A stretch of DNA of 64,000 nt from contig DXAU01000058.1 in NCBI GenBank assembly GCA_019116885.1, positions 26,282 to 90,281 on the forward strand, read 5' to 3'. Origin of the DNA: Candidatus Mediterraneibacter pullistercoris. Its GTDB lineage: Bacteria; Bacillota; Clostridia; Lachnospirales; Lachnospiraceae. Positions within the stretch are counted from its first letter, which is position 1. Each line of letters begins with the position of its first letter. A program made the position numbers and the translations under genes. The notes beneath the pieces are model-generated. The model was not told the origin of the DNA, ran no database searches, and was given only the letters and a program-made list of their open reading frames with translations. Positions 36,389 to 45,206 of this stretch are shown here, in pieces.

Positions 36389-37527
36389 TGAGACCGCTGG
36401 AAGGTATTAAAGTCCTGGATTTCAGTCAGTATCTGGCGGGACCGTCTGCCACACTGCGCCTTGCAGATCTTGGAGCCAGTGTGATAAAGATCGAACGTCC
36501 CGGGAAAGGGGACGGATGCCGTAATCTGCGCGTGCCTGGCTGTGAGATAGAAGGAGAAAGCCCCCTGTTCTGCGCAGTAAACCGGAACAAGGACGGCATT
36601 ACGCTGGATCTGAAAGCACCGGAAAATAAAGCTGTCATCAAAAAGCTGATTGAAGAGGCAGACGTGGCGGTATTTAGCTTCCGGCCGGGGACTGCAGAAA
36701 AACTCGGACTTTCCTATGAGCAGGTGAAAGAGATCAATCCAGGGATCATCTATGGAGAGGTGAGCGGCTATGGAAATAAAGGGCCGTGGAGCAGCAGGCC
36801 GGGACAGGATCTGCTGGCACAATGTATCTCGGGCCTTCCATACCTCAATGGGGATAAAGAAGACGCTCCTGCGCCGCTGGGTCTGTCTCTCGCTGATATG
36901 TTTGCCGGACAGCATCTGGTCCAGGGGATACTGGCAGCGCTGATCTATCGTGAAAAGAGCAAGAAAGGGAGTTATATCCAGGTGAATCTTCTGGAGTCGA
37001 TTCTGGATATCCAGTTTGAAGTGTTTACTACATTTTTAAATGACGGTCATGCGGCGCCGGTACGGAGCGCGGTCAATAATGCCAATGCCTATATATCTGC
37101 CCCGTATGGAATATATGAGACAAAAGACGGATACATGGCGCTCGCCATGAGCTCCATTGTGAAACTGGGAGAACTTCTGGGATGCGATGATCTGCTGCGC
37201 TATGAGGATGAGAAAGAGTGGTCGACAAAACGGGATGAGATCAAACAGATCCTTAAAGAGCATCTGTTGAAAGACACGGCCGGCCACTGGCTTTCAATTC
37301 TCGAGGAAGCGGATATATGGTGTGCGAAAGTGTTGAACTGGAGAGAACTTTTTGAAACTGAAGGATTCCGCCAGATGGAAATGCTGCAGGATATATACAG
37401 GAATGGGAAGAAGGTGTTTCGCACGACAAGATGTCCGATCAGAATTGACGGAGAGAAATACTGTAGTGAAAAGCCTGTACCGTTTATGGGGCAGGATAAT
37501 GAAAAATATTTAAAGGAGGTACAGTGA
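36385..37527 (+). CDS. Class III CoA-transferase (CaiB/BaiF/Frc family), second copy
   Basis: A 380-residue paralogue of the preceding gene: the opening [22 protein letters not shown] and many later segments are nearly the same. Catalytic Asp171 (SLADMFAG) is retained. Paired class III CoA-transferases are known to work as heterodimers in some pathways (for example succinyl-CoA:malate and benzylsuccinate CoA-transferases), but two separate homodimers with different substrates are equally possible. AAGGAGGGGAG precedes the double ATG inside the end of the first copy. Confidence 0.9.
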   Translation: MMRPLEGIKVLDFSQYLAGPSATLRLADLGASVIKIERPGKGDGCRNLRVPGCEIEGESPLFCAVNRNKDGITLDLKAPENKAVIKKLIEEADVAVFSFRPGTAEKLGLSYEQVKEINPGIIYGEVSGYGNKGPWSSRPGQDLLAQCISGLPYLNGDKEDAPAPLGLSLADMFAGQHLVQGILAALIYREKSKKGSYIQVNLLESILDIQFEVFTTFLNDGHAAPVRSAVNNANAYISAPYGIYETKDGYMALAMSSIVKLGELLGCDDLLRYEDEKEWSTKRDEIKQILKEHLLKDTAGHWLSILEEADIWCAKVLNWRELFETEGFRQMEMLQDIYRNGKKVFRTTRCPIRIDGEKYCSEKPVPFMGQDNEKYLKEVQ

Positions 37528-37528
37528 G

Positions 37529-38005
37529 TTGGAACAGGTGATTTATTACGAGGATTATGAGGTCGGGGCAGTAAGAGAGACGACCGGGCGGACGATCACG
37601 GAAACGGATATCGTCCTCCATGCAGGACAGACCGGAGATTTTTTTCCGCACCATATGGATGCGGAGTGGTGCAGGACGACGGAGTTTGGGCAGAGGATCG
37701 CGCATGGGACGCTGACGTTTTCAGTTGCGGTCGGGCTGACTGCAAATGTGATCAATCCTGTGGCGTTTTCGTATGGATATGACCATCTCAGGTTCATAGC
37801 CCCGGTCTTTATCGGAGATACGATACATACAAAAGTCATCATCAAGGAGAAAAAAGACCATAAGAGAAAAAAAGATATGGGAATCGTAACGGAAGCCGTC
37901 GAAGTTTATAATCAGAGAGATGAGCTGGTGCTTGTGGCAGAACATCTGCTCCTGTGCGAGAAAAAGAACGCTGACAGAAAGGATAAGGGTAAGGCTGATG
38001 ATTGA
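37529..38005 (+). CDS. MaoC-like hot-dog hydratase/dehydratase
   Basis: A 158-residue hot-dog-fold protein of the MaoC/R-hydratase type, which add or remove water across the double bond of enoyl-CoA thioesters. The motif [22 protein letters not shown] contains the Asp and His expected of the R-hydratase active site (here D in HMDAEW, H in RIAHG). Start is TTG with AAAGGAGGT nine bases upstream; a GTG five bases earlier is out of frame. It follows the CoA-transferases directly, so a CoA-activated hydroxy or unsaturated acid is the expected substrate. Confidence 0.85.
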   Translation: MEQVIYYEDYEVGAVRETTGRTITETDIVLHAGQTGDFFPHHMDAEWCRTTEFGQRIAHGTLTFSVAVGLTANVINPVAFSYGYDHLRFIAPVFIGDTIHTKVIIKEKKDHKRKKDMGIVTEAVEVYNQRDELVLVAEHLLLCEKKNADRKDKGKADD

Positions 38006-39320
38006 TACAAATAGTATTTTGCTGGGGCTTTTCTTGATATCATATGTGCTTATGATAGCTGCTCTCATAAAAGGGTATAATCCGTCTCTGGTACTTCTGG
38101 GAACAGGTATACTGTGGGCTGTCCTGGGCGGGATGAACCTGGAGCAGATCTTAAATGAGCTGATCTCAGGCCAGTTTGAAGCGCAGGCGGTATCATTTAT
38201 GACCATCATTTTTGGCGCATGGTTTGCCCAGGTGATGATAAAGACGGGAATTGTAAAAACAATTATAAGAACGGCAGTCGAACTGGGCGGAGATAATCCG
38301 AAAGTTCTGATAGCCATCATCATGATCGTGGTAAGTGTAATGTTTACATCCCTGTATAGTATTGGACCGGTAATTGCGGTGGGAGTTATCGTTCTTCCGG
38401 TCATGATATCTCTGGGAATACCGTCCAGGATCTCGATTGTTGCGTATGGGCTCTCTGTGGCAGTAGCACAGCTCCTCAATGTGTCACAGTATGTTGTGAT
38501 GCGGGGACTTCTCTCATATATTGGAGAGATTCCGGAAACAATGACATCACCATGGACCCCGTATGCGTTTATCGCATTTGGAATTGGCGTTGTAGTCAGT
38601 ATCGCAGGCGTGCTTGTCATGTATAGTCTGTCCGTGCGCAAAAAGCCTGTGAAAAGAGCGAGAAAAGTAAAGAGCTGGGCAGTGAAAAAGACAGACAGCG
38701 AAGAGATAACATTTGTTCCGTGGTATGTCTGCGTAGCAACAATTATACCTGTAGTTCTGATGATGGTATTTAAAGTCAATATTTTCGCTTCATTTATTAT
38801 CGGTATATTGTATGCTATATGCACAGCGAAGATCACATACAGGAAACTCAGGATCTTTCCTCTGTTCAGCAAGACGTTCAAGGCAGGAGCCGGAGAATCT
38901 GCAGGGATGATCATGTATATGGCATGTGCATACACTGTTGCAACAGGAGCGTCTTCCATAAGACCGGTCCTCCAGGAGACGCTGGGCGGAATACTGCCGC
39001 AGACAACGCTTGGCCTGACGATCTTTATGATCGTTCTTGTTCCGCTGTTCATGTACAGAGGACCGCTGGCGCTGGCCGGAGCCGGGGCGGCTGTCTATGC
39101 AACGATCTTTGCGGTGGGAAGCGTGCCGGTTACGTATTTATGGCTGTTATGTTTCGCGGGCAATTCTGTATACAGCGGCGTAGATCCGACGAACTCGACA
39201 AATGTTTGGACCTGCTCGTATGCGAAGGTAAAACCGTTTGAGTTTATCAAGACGGCTCTGCCGGTTTCCTGGGTGTATGCAGTCTGCATACTTGGCTTCT
39301 TGTATTACATGCACGGATGA
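37998..39320 (+). CDS. Putative carboxylate permease of the ion-transporter superfamily
   Basis: A 440-residue polytopic membrane protein with about eleven hydrophobic segments and a charged cytoplasmic loop near residues 210-235 ([14 protein letters not shown]). The arrangement of early segments and two internal halves resembles GntP, CitMHS and DcuC-type secondary transporters, but I cannot assign a specific family with certainty. As the only transporter in the operon it most likely brings in the substrate of the CoA-transferases. ATG at 37998 overlaps the MaoC gene by eight bases. Confidence 0.7.
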   Translation: MIDTNSILLGLFLISYVLMIAALIKGYNPSLVLLGTGILWAVLGGMNLEQILNELISGQFEAQAVSFMTIIFGAWFAQVMIKTGIVKTIIRTAVELGGDNPKVLIAIIMIVVSVMFTSLYSIGPVIAVGVIVLPVMISLGIPSRISIVAYGLSVAVAQLLNVSQYVVMRGLLSYIGEIPETMTSPWTPYAFIAFGIGVVVSIAGVLVMYSLSVRKKPVKRARKVKSWAVKKTDSEEITFVPWYVCVATIIPVVLMMVFKVNIFASFIIGILYAICTAKITYRKLRIFPLFSKTFKAGAGESAGMIMYMACAYTVATGASSIRPVLQETLGGILPQTTLGLTIFMIVLVPLFMYRGPLALAGAGAAVYATIFAVGSVPVTYLWLLCFAGNSVYSGVDPTNSTNVWTCSYAKVKPFEFIKTALPVSWVYAVCILGFLYYMHG

Positions 39321-39371
39321 TCCGGCGCAGCAGCTGTAACTGTAGATGAAAGTTTAAAAGATGGAGGAACT

Positions 39372-41525
39372 ATGGGAAAAAGAAAAGTGCGCATGGGAAT
39401 TGATGTGGGAGGGACCCACACGAAAGCAGTCGCCATAGATAACGACACATTTGAAATAATAGGCAAAGTGCAGGTGCCTACGACACACGACAGTGAGCAG
39501 GGGGTTGCGGCCGGCGTTGTAGAATGTTTCCAGAAATGTCTCAGAGATAATAATATTGCTCCGGAAGATGTTATTTTTCTGGCGCACAGTACAACACAGG
39601 CGACAAATGCTCTGCTCGAGGGAGATGTGGCCCGTGTGGGTATCATAGTGACGGGCGGCGGAGGCGTCTCTTCGCTGCTGGCAAAAGCCCAGACAAAACT
39701 GGGCAGACTGCCGCTGGTCACAGGGCGCTATATTGAAACGTTTTCTGGTTATATTGATAAGGAAAGGCTGTCGGAGGAGACAGCGCGGGCAGCAGTAAGG
39801 GCTCTGAAGGCAAAAGGGGCAGAGATTATCGTGGCGTCTGAGGTCTATGGGGTAGACGATGGCGAAGGAGAAGCTGTCATAGCCAGAGCGGCAGAAAAAG
39901 AGAAAATGAAAGTTACGAGAGCGTCTGAGATCAGTAAACTTTACGGACTGACCACCCGGACCAGGACTGCGGCTGTAAATGCCAGTATACTTCCCAAGAT
40001 GCTGGATACGGCCGATTCGACAGAAAGAAGCGTCAAAGCGACAGGCATCCAGGCGCCGCTCATGATTATGAGGGGTGACGGCGGAGTTATGAGCATTGAT
40101 GAAATGCGGAAAAGGCCGATCCTGTCCATGATGTCCGGTCCTACGGCCAGCGTGGTGGGTGCGCTTATGTATCTCCGCGCATCGGTTGGCATTTATTTTG
40201 AGGTGGGCGGCACCAGCACAAATATAGGTGTGATTAAAAACGGCAGGCCTACGATCAGACATGCCGAACTTGCAGGGTACCGGACCTATGTCAACTCTCT
40301 GGACGTCCGGGTGCTTGGAGTGGCCGGCGGAAGCATGGTCCGCGCGGACCATGGGAAACTTGTGGATGTGGGGCCGAGGAGCGCGCATATCGCAGGTCTT
40401 CCGTACAGCGCTTTTGCGGATGAGAAAGACATTGTTGATCCTGAACTGTATTTTGTGACGCCGAAAAAGGGAGATCCCTCAGACTACTGTGCGATAAAAT
40501 GCAAAAACGGAAAAAGCTATACGATCACAAATACATGCGCGGCAAATGTGCTGGGCCTGACAAGTCCGGAGTATTATGCATATGGAAATCAGGCGGCGGC
40601 CAAAAAAGCCATGAAGCCGCTGGCGGATTACCTGGGAGTGTCAGTAGAAGAAGCGGCGCGCCAGATCCTCAGCATGGCATGCGCGAAACTGGTACCGGTC
40701 GTAGAGGATCTGATAGCAGAATATAAGCTGGATTCCGACCAGGCGGTGCTCGTAGGATGCGGCGGCGGTGCGGCCGCGCTCATTCCATTTATGGGACAAC
40801 TGATGAACATCAAATATAAGATTCCTGAAAATGCAGATGTAATATCATCCATAGGGGTCGCGCTCGCAATGGTACGTGACACGGTAGAGCGAGTCATACC
40901 AAATCCGACAGAGGCGGATATTACTGCGATCCGGAGAGAGGCGGTAGAATCGGTAATCAAACTTGGAGCAGCGCCGGACAGCATAGAGACTGTTGTTGAG
41001 ATAGATAACCAGAAACAGAGAGTATCCGTATCTGCCATGGGTTCGACTGAGGTAAAGACAACAGATATGATGAAAGCGGTAGATGAAAAAGAAGCGGAGA
41101 AGATAGCTGTTGAGTCGTTTGGGAATAAAGGCGGTAAGGTAGAGCTTGCGGGAACGACAGATGCCATGTATGTGTATACGCAGGAACGGTTTGAGAAAAG
41201 TGTCATGAGAAAGCGCAGAGTAAACCATGCAGTGCGTGTCCTGGATCAGAAAGGCTTTATAAAACTTCAGACAGCCAGAGGGACAGTCGTTGATTCCACA
41301 ATCGGTTCGCTTGACAAGGATTTTCGGAAACTCTTTGATGAATTAAGCACTTACAAAGGGGATGTGACCATCTGCCCGGATCTGTTTATCGTAGTTGGCG
41401 GAAGGATCATAGAAGTGTCCGGTGTTTCGAGTATGGATCAGGGGATCGGAATCATCAATGCCGAGATCAACGGGATGCCGACAGAAGAAAAAGCTGTCAT
41501 GATAGGGATCAGACAGGCGGTGTGA
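39372..41525 (+). CDS. Hydantoinase/oxoprolinase (HyuA) family protein, without HyuB partner
   Basis: A 717-residue protein with the HyuA N-terminal start GIDVGGTHTKAVAID, an actin-like ATPase fold, and the MSGPTASVVGALMY and FEVGGTSTNIGVI segments of the family. HyuA members hydrolyse or carboxylate substrates with ATP, usually with a HyuB subunit; 5-oxoprolinases, hydantoinases and acetone/acetophenone carboxylases belong here. No hyuB is in the operon, so the chain may act alone or with a distant partner, or be a reactivase-like ATPase. GGAGG just before the ATG supports the start. Confidence 0.85.
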   Translation: MGKRKVRMGIDVGGTHTKAVAIDNDTFEIIGKVQVPTTHDSEQGVAAGVVECFQKCLRDNNIAPEDVIFLAHSTTQATNALLEGDVARVGIIVTGGGGVSSLLAKAQTKLGRLPLVTGRYIETFSGYIDKERLSEETARAAVRALKAKGAEIIVASEVYGVDDGEGEAVIARAAEKEKMKVTRASEISKLYGLTTRTRTAAVNASILPKMLDTADSTERSVKATGIQAPLMIMRGDGGVMSIDEMRKRPILSMMSGPTASVVGALMYLRASVGIYFEVGGTSTNIGVIKNGRPTIRHAELAGYRTYVNSLDVRVLGVAGGSMVRADHGKLVDVGPRSAHIAGLPYSAFADEKDIVDPELYFVTPKKGDPSDYCAIKCKNGKSYTITNTCAANVLGLTSPEYYAYGNQAAAKKAMKPLADYLGVSVEEAARQILSMACAKLVPVVEDLIAEYKLDSDQAVLVGCGGGAAALIPFMGQLMNIKYKIPENADVISSIGVALAMVRDTVERVIPNPTEADITAIRREAVESVIKLGAAPDSIETVVEIDNQKQRVSVSAMGSTEVKTTDMMKAVDEKEAEKIAVESFGNKGGKVELAGTTDAMYVYTQERFEKSVMRKRRVNHAVRVLDQKGFIKLQTARGTVVDSTIGSLDKDFRKLFDELSTYKGDVTICPDLFIVVGGRIIEVSGVSSMDQGIGIINAEINGMPTEEKAVMIGIRQAV

Positions 41526-41567
41526 CAGAGCAGCATCTGCCGCGGATAAATAACAGGAGGCAGCCGG

Positions 41568-42206
41568 ATGGACAGAAAACTTGCACAGATCCTGAATACG
41601 TTAAAGGGTGTGCCGGAAGAAAAATGGGACAGATATATCCTGCGGCAGGATATGTTTTACAGGCACTATACAGAAGAAATGTGCGGCGGTATCATATGCC
41701 GCTCCAGGCAGACAGGGAAAAAGAAAGCCGGGGAGATACTCGGGGGCGATACGGCTCCTGAGTATCTTATCCGCAAAAATGGCCTGGAAGTCCGCATTGC
41801 GGAGGATGAAGAGTTTCTTATGCCGGATTCTGTCAACTTTGCCGAATATCATGACGGCAGGATACGGATATCAAAGAAACTTCTGGCAGCGCTGGAGAGA
41901 AACAGCGAAGCGCTGCGCAGTGTGCTGGGCAGTTTCAGGCCATATGACATACTGTTCTTTCATGAACTGTATCATTACTATGAGGAGACAGAAGAGGGTC
42001 TGGAAAATGCAGGGATTTCTTATAAGATCAGGCTTATGCCTTTTATAAATAAAAGGATCTCCCCGGAGAGCGCCGGGGAGATCGCGGCATATGAATTTAC
42101 AAAGCAAGTGAACAACATCAGTTTCCATCCGTATATATTGGGAATCGCCGGGCTTTATGTATACGAACCTGAAATGGCGGAGGAGATTGTCAGTGATATC
42201 ACATAA
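41568..42206 (+). CDS. Putative HExxH zinc protein, unknown family
   Basis: A 212-residue soluble protein with no signal peptide. HELYHYYEE at 132-140 is a clean HExxH zinc-binding motif (His132, Glu133, His136), and Glu171 or Glu176 in SAGEIAAYEFTKQV is well placed as the third ligand, as in ImmA/IrrE-like gluzincins. I do not recognise the family and homology to ImmA is only suggested by this motif layout. It follows HyuA by 42 bases with AGGAGG before the ATG, so it is probably the last gene of the operon, and it ends four bases from the converging AraC gene. Confidence 0.65.
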   Translation: MDRKLAQILNTLKGVPEEKWDRYILRQDMFYRHYTEEMCGGIICRSRQTGKKKAGEILGGDTAPEYLIRKNGLEVRIAEDEEFLMPDSVNFAEYHDGRIRISKKLLAALERNSEALRSVLGSFRPYDILFFHELYHYYEETEEGLENAGISYKIRLMPFINKRISPESAGEIAAYEFTKQVNNISFHPYILGIAGLYVYEPEMAEEIVSDIT

Positions 42207-42210
42207 AATA

Positions 42211-43071
42211 TCAGCTGATCAGGGGTGCGCTTAAGTATTTCTTGGGCGTCACCCCTTTATATTTCTTGAATGTCTTTATAAAATAACTCTCATCGTTAAA
42301 CCCGCAGCTCATGCCGATCTCTGCTATGGAATCGTTGGTTGTGGCTAGTTTAAAACACGCCTGCTCGATCCGGTAGTAATTCAGATAATCGATGGGCGTT
42401 CTGTGCGTCATCTCCCGGAAATAGCGGCAGAAATATTTTGAGTTCATTCCTGCGGCGCGCGCCAGATCGTCGAGCGTGATGCACTCATCGTAGTGGTCTT
42501 CTATCGTGGCGATCACATTCTTCAGATGCTCAATCCTGCGGCCGTCTTTTGCCGGGATGCTCCGGGATTCTCTGTACCATCCATGTTCCAGGATATATCC
42601 GAAAAATTCATAAAATGCGCCGATTACAGTCAGTTCGTGCCCCTCGGCCCGGGTCTTCATGTGACCGAACATTCTGTCAGTAATACGGGAGAGCTCGCTG
42701 TCCGGGGCGGCGAGATGGCTGTTGATCTCGATGGAGTCGCTGCTGACTTTTTTCAGGAGCCGCTCTCCGGCGGGCGTTGCGGTCATCAGGGAATCCAGAT
42801 TATACACGATACATTCATACAGGCAGTTCTTCGGTATGCCGCCGTGGAGCAGTCCCCCTTTGATAAAAATGATATCTCCTGTCTTTGCAGTAAATTCATC
42901 TTCGCCTATGGTCATCAGGAGTTCTCCTTTCAATATCCGGATGACCTCATATTCGATATGCCAGTGGTATGACATCTCATATCTCGGATGCGTCTCTCCA
43001 ACATGGTAGAATTCCATCGGGAACTCAAAAGTTCCGTGCTCCTTCTCTTCTCTGTATTTAATATATTTCAA
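42211..43071 (-). CDS. AraC-family transcriptional regulator with cupin sensor domain
   Basis: A 286-residue regulator. The N-terminal cupin (EMSYHWHIEYEVIRILKGEL) binds a small ligand, probably a sugar; the C-terminal half has two helix-turn-helix units (LDDLARAAGMNSKYFCRYFREMT and IAEIGMSCGFNDESYFIKTFKKY). The frame could start at an ATG eleven codons earlier, but that ATG lacks a ribosome site, whereas AAAGGAG lies eight to nine bases before the TTG at 43071, which I choose. It is divergent from fucI and is the likely activator of the fucose genes; control of the converging operon end is less likely. Confidence 0.85.
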   Translation of the reverse strand: MKYIKYREEKEHGTFEFPMEFYHVGETHPRYEMSYHWHIEYEVIRILKGELLMTIGEDEFTAKTGDIIFIKGGLLHGGIPKNCLYECIVYNLDSLMTATPAGERLLKKVSSDSIEINSHLAAPDSELSRITDRMFGHMKTRAEGHELTVIGAFYEFFGYILEHGWYRESRSIPAKDGRRIEHLKNVIATIEDHYDECITLDDLARAAGMNSKYFCRYFREMTHRTPIDYLNYYRIEQACFKLATTNDSIAEIGMSCGFNDESYFIKTFKKYKGVTPKKYLSAPLIS

Positions 43072-43232
43072 GGTATACTCTCCTTTACATCTTTCTGGAT
43101 TCATCAGATGTGTTCTGCTTTTCCGCTGTTTTCACACCGTTCGTTCTCCGCATGCATATGCGCGGCCCGGATACGTTGTACTGATTAAGTATAAAAAGTG
43201 AATATTTTTATATTTTTATTCTATTATAGCAC

Positions 43233-43261
43233 GAGACAAACAAAAAAAATAGTATTATAAT
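43233..43261 (+). promoter_or_regulatory. Likely promoter of fucI
   Basis: GAGACA (43233-43238), 17 bases, TATAAT (43256-43261). The -10 box is perfect but the -35 box matches only at the last four positions, which fits a promoter that needs an activator such as the divergent AraC protein. Confidence 0.5.
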
Positions 43262-43310
43262 GATAGACAGTAAACAAGCTAGACAGCCAAAGAAGAGGAG
43301 GAATGTTACT

Positions 43311-45116
43311 ATGGCAGAAAGCAGACTGGTTGGCTCATACCCGGTGATCGGCATCAGACCGGTTATCGACGGCAGAAAAGGACCTCTCGATGTAAGAGGA
43401 TCTCTGGAAGAGCAGACGATGAACATGGCTAAGAACGCCGCAAAACTGTTTGAGGAAAACCTGAGATATTCAAACGGCGAGCCGGTTAAAGTTGTTATTG
43501 CAGATTCTACAATCGGACGTGTAGGCGAGAGCGCTGCATGTGCGGACAAATTTAAAAAAGCAGGCGTTGACATTACACTGACAGTTACACCATGCTGGTG
43601 CTACGGATCAGAGACAATGGACACAGATCCGATGACGATCAAAGGTGTATGGGGACTGAACGCTACAGAGAGACCGGGTGCTGTATACCTTGCATCTGTT
43701 CTTGCTACACATGCTCAGAAAGGCCTTCCGGCATTTGGTATTTACGGACATGATGTTCAGGAAGCTGACGACATGACGATTCCGGAAGATGTAAAAGAGA
43801 AACTGTTAAGATTCGGACGTGCTGCAGTTGCAGCGGCTACGATGAGAGGAAAATCTTACCTCCAGATCGGTTCCATCTGCATGGGTATCGGTGGATCTAT
43901 CATCGATTCTGATTTTATCGAATCTTATCTTGGCATGCGTGTCGAGTCTGTTGACGAGGTGGAGATCATCCGCCGCATGACAGAAGGCATTTACGATGAA
44001 GCAGAGTATCAGAAAGCTCTTGCATGGGCAAAAGAAAAATGCCACATCGGATTCGACAAGAATCCGGAAGATATGCAGAGATCTGCAGAGGAGAAAGAGA
44101 AACAGTTCGAGTTCGTTGTTAAGATGGCGGTCATCGTCAAAGACCTGATGAACGGAAATAAGAACCTGGATGAGAAGTTCTCAGAGGAAGCAATCGGACA
44201 CAATGCGATCGCAGCCGGTTTCCAGGGACAGAGACAGTGGACAGATTTCTATCCGAACGGAGACTTCGCAGAGGCTGTCCTCAATACATCCTTTGACTGG
44301 AACGGAGCCCGCGAGCCGTACATCCTTGCTACAGAGAATGACGTTCTCAACGGACTTGGCATGCTGTTCATGAAGCTGCTTACAAACCGTGCACAGATGT
44401 TCGCAGATGTACGTACATACTGGAGCCCGGAAGCTGTCAAGAGAGTGACAGGATATGACCTTGAGGGCGTTGCAAAAGAGAATAACGGTATCATCCACCT
44501 GATCAACTCAGGCGCATGCTGCCTGGATGCAAGCGGCGCTGCAAAAGATGAGAACGGCAACGGCGTTATGAAACAGTGGTGGGATGTAACAGAGGAAGAC
44601 CAGCAGGCGATCATGGACGCTACAACATGGAACATGGCTGACCTTGGATACTTCCGCGGCGGCGGATACTCAAGCCGTTTCGAGACGAAAGTACAGATGC
44701 CTGCTACAATGATCCGTCTGAACCTTGTAAAGGGCCTTGGACCAATGCTCCAGATCGCAGAGGGATGGACAGTAGGACTTCCGGAAGACGTATCTGATGC
44801 ACTCTGGAAACGTACAGACTATACATGGCCGTGTACATGGTTCGCTCCGAGATGCGACGGCAAAGAAGGACCGTTCAAGTCAGCTTATGACGTGATGAAC
44901 AACTGGGGCGCTAACCACGGAGCAATCTCCTACGGACACATCGGTGCAGACCTCATCACATTTGCATCCATGCTCCGTATCCCGGTTGCTATGCACAACG
45001 TACCGGAGGACAAGATCTTCCGTCCGGCAGCATGGAACGCGTTCGGAATGGATAAAGAAGGCGCTGATTACAGAGCATGCGCAAACTACGGCGCTCTTTA
45101 CAAACCGTACAAATAA
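43311..45116 (+). CDS. fucI: L-fucose isomerase
   Basis: A 601-residue aldose-ketose isomerase that converts L-fucose to L-fuculose (also D-arabinose to D-ribulose). Family features are [18 protein letters not shown] near the start, [12 protein letters not shown], and the C-terminal [23 protein letters not shown]. The length is normal. The frame extends 17 codons upstream but AGGAGG lies before the ATG at 43311. Codon use (CGT, GCT, AAC, TTC) suggests strong expression. A terminator follows, so the kinase gene depends on readthrough or its own promoter. Confidence 0.95.
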   Translation: MAESRLVGSYPVIGIRPVIDGRKGPLDVRGSLEEQTMNMAKNAAKLFEENLRYSNGEPVKVVIADSTIGRVGESAACADKFKKAGVDITLTVTPCWCYGSETMDTDPMTIKGVWGLNATERPGAVYLASVLATHAQKGLPAFGIYGHDVQEADDMTIPEDVKEKLLRFGRAAVAAATMRGKSYLQIGSICMGIGGSIIDSDFIESYLGMRVESVDEVEIIRRMTEGIYDEAEYQKALAWAKEKCHIGFDKNPEDMQRSAEEKEKQFEFVVKMAVIVKDLMNGNKNLDEKFSEEAIGHNAIAAGFQGQRQWTDFYPNGDFAEAVLNTSFDWNGAREPYILATENDVLNGLGMLFMKLLTNRAQMFADVRTYWSPEAVKRVTGYDLEGVAKENNGIIHLINSGACCLDASGAAKDENGNGVMKQWWDVTEEDQQAIMDATTWNMADLGYFRGGGYSSRFETKVQMPATMIRLNLVKGLGPMLQIAEGWTVGLPEDVSDALWKRTDYTWPCTWFAPRCDGKEGPFKSAYDVMNNWGANHGAISYGHIGADLITFASMLRIPVAMHNVPEDKIFRPAAWNAFGMDKEGADYRACANYGALYKPYK

Positions 45117-45161
45117 AGTGACTGGCCAACAGTTAAGTAAAGTGTGATAAAAGAAAGGAGA

Positions 45162-45190
45162 GGGTTGAAAGCATAACTTTCAACCCTTTT
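45162..45190 (+). terminator. Terminator or attenuator between fucI and the kinase gene
   Basis: GGGTTGAAAG (45162-45171) and CTTTCAACCC (45177-45186) form a perfect 10-base stem followed by four T. It would set a lower level of the downstream kinase than of fucI. Confidence 0.75.
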
Positions 45191-45206
45191 ATCTAAGGAG
45201 GGCAAT

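Noticed and set aside
37721..39052. 443-codon minus-strand frame opposite the permease gene
   Set aside because: It is the antisense of a hydrophobic gene, rich in Thr, Ile and Pro; the plus-strand permease has overlap with MaoC, hydrophobic segments and operon context.
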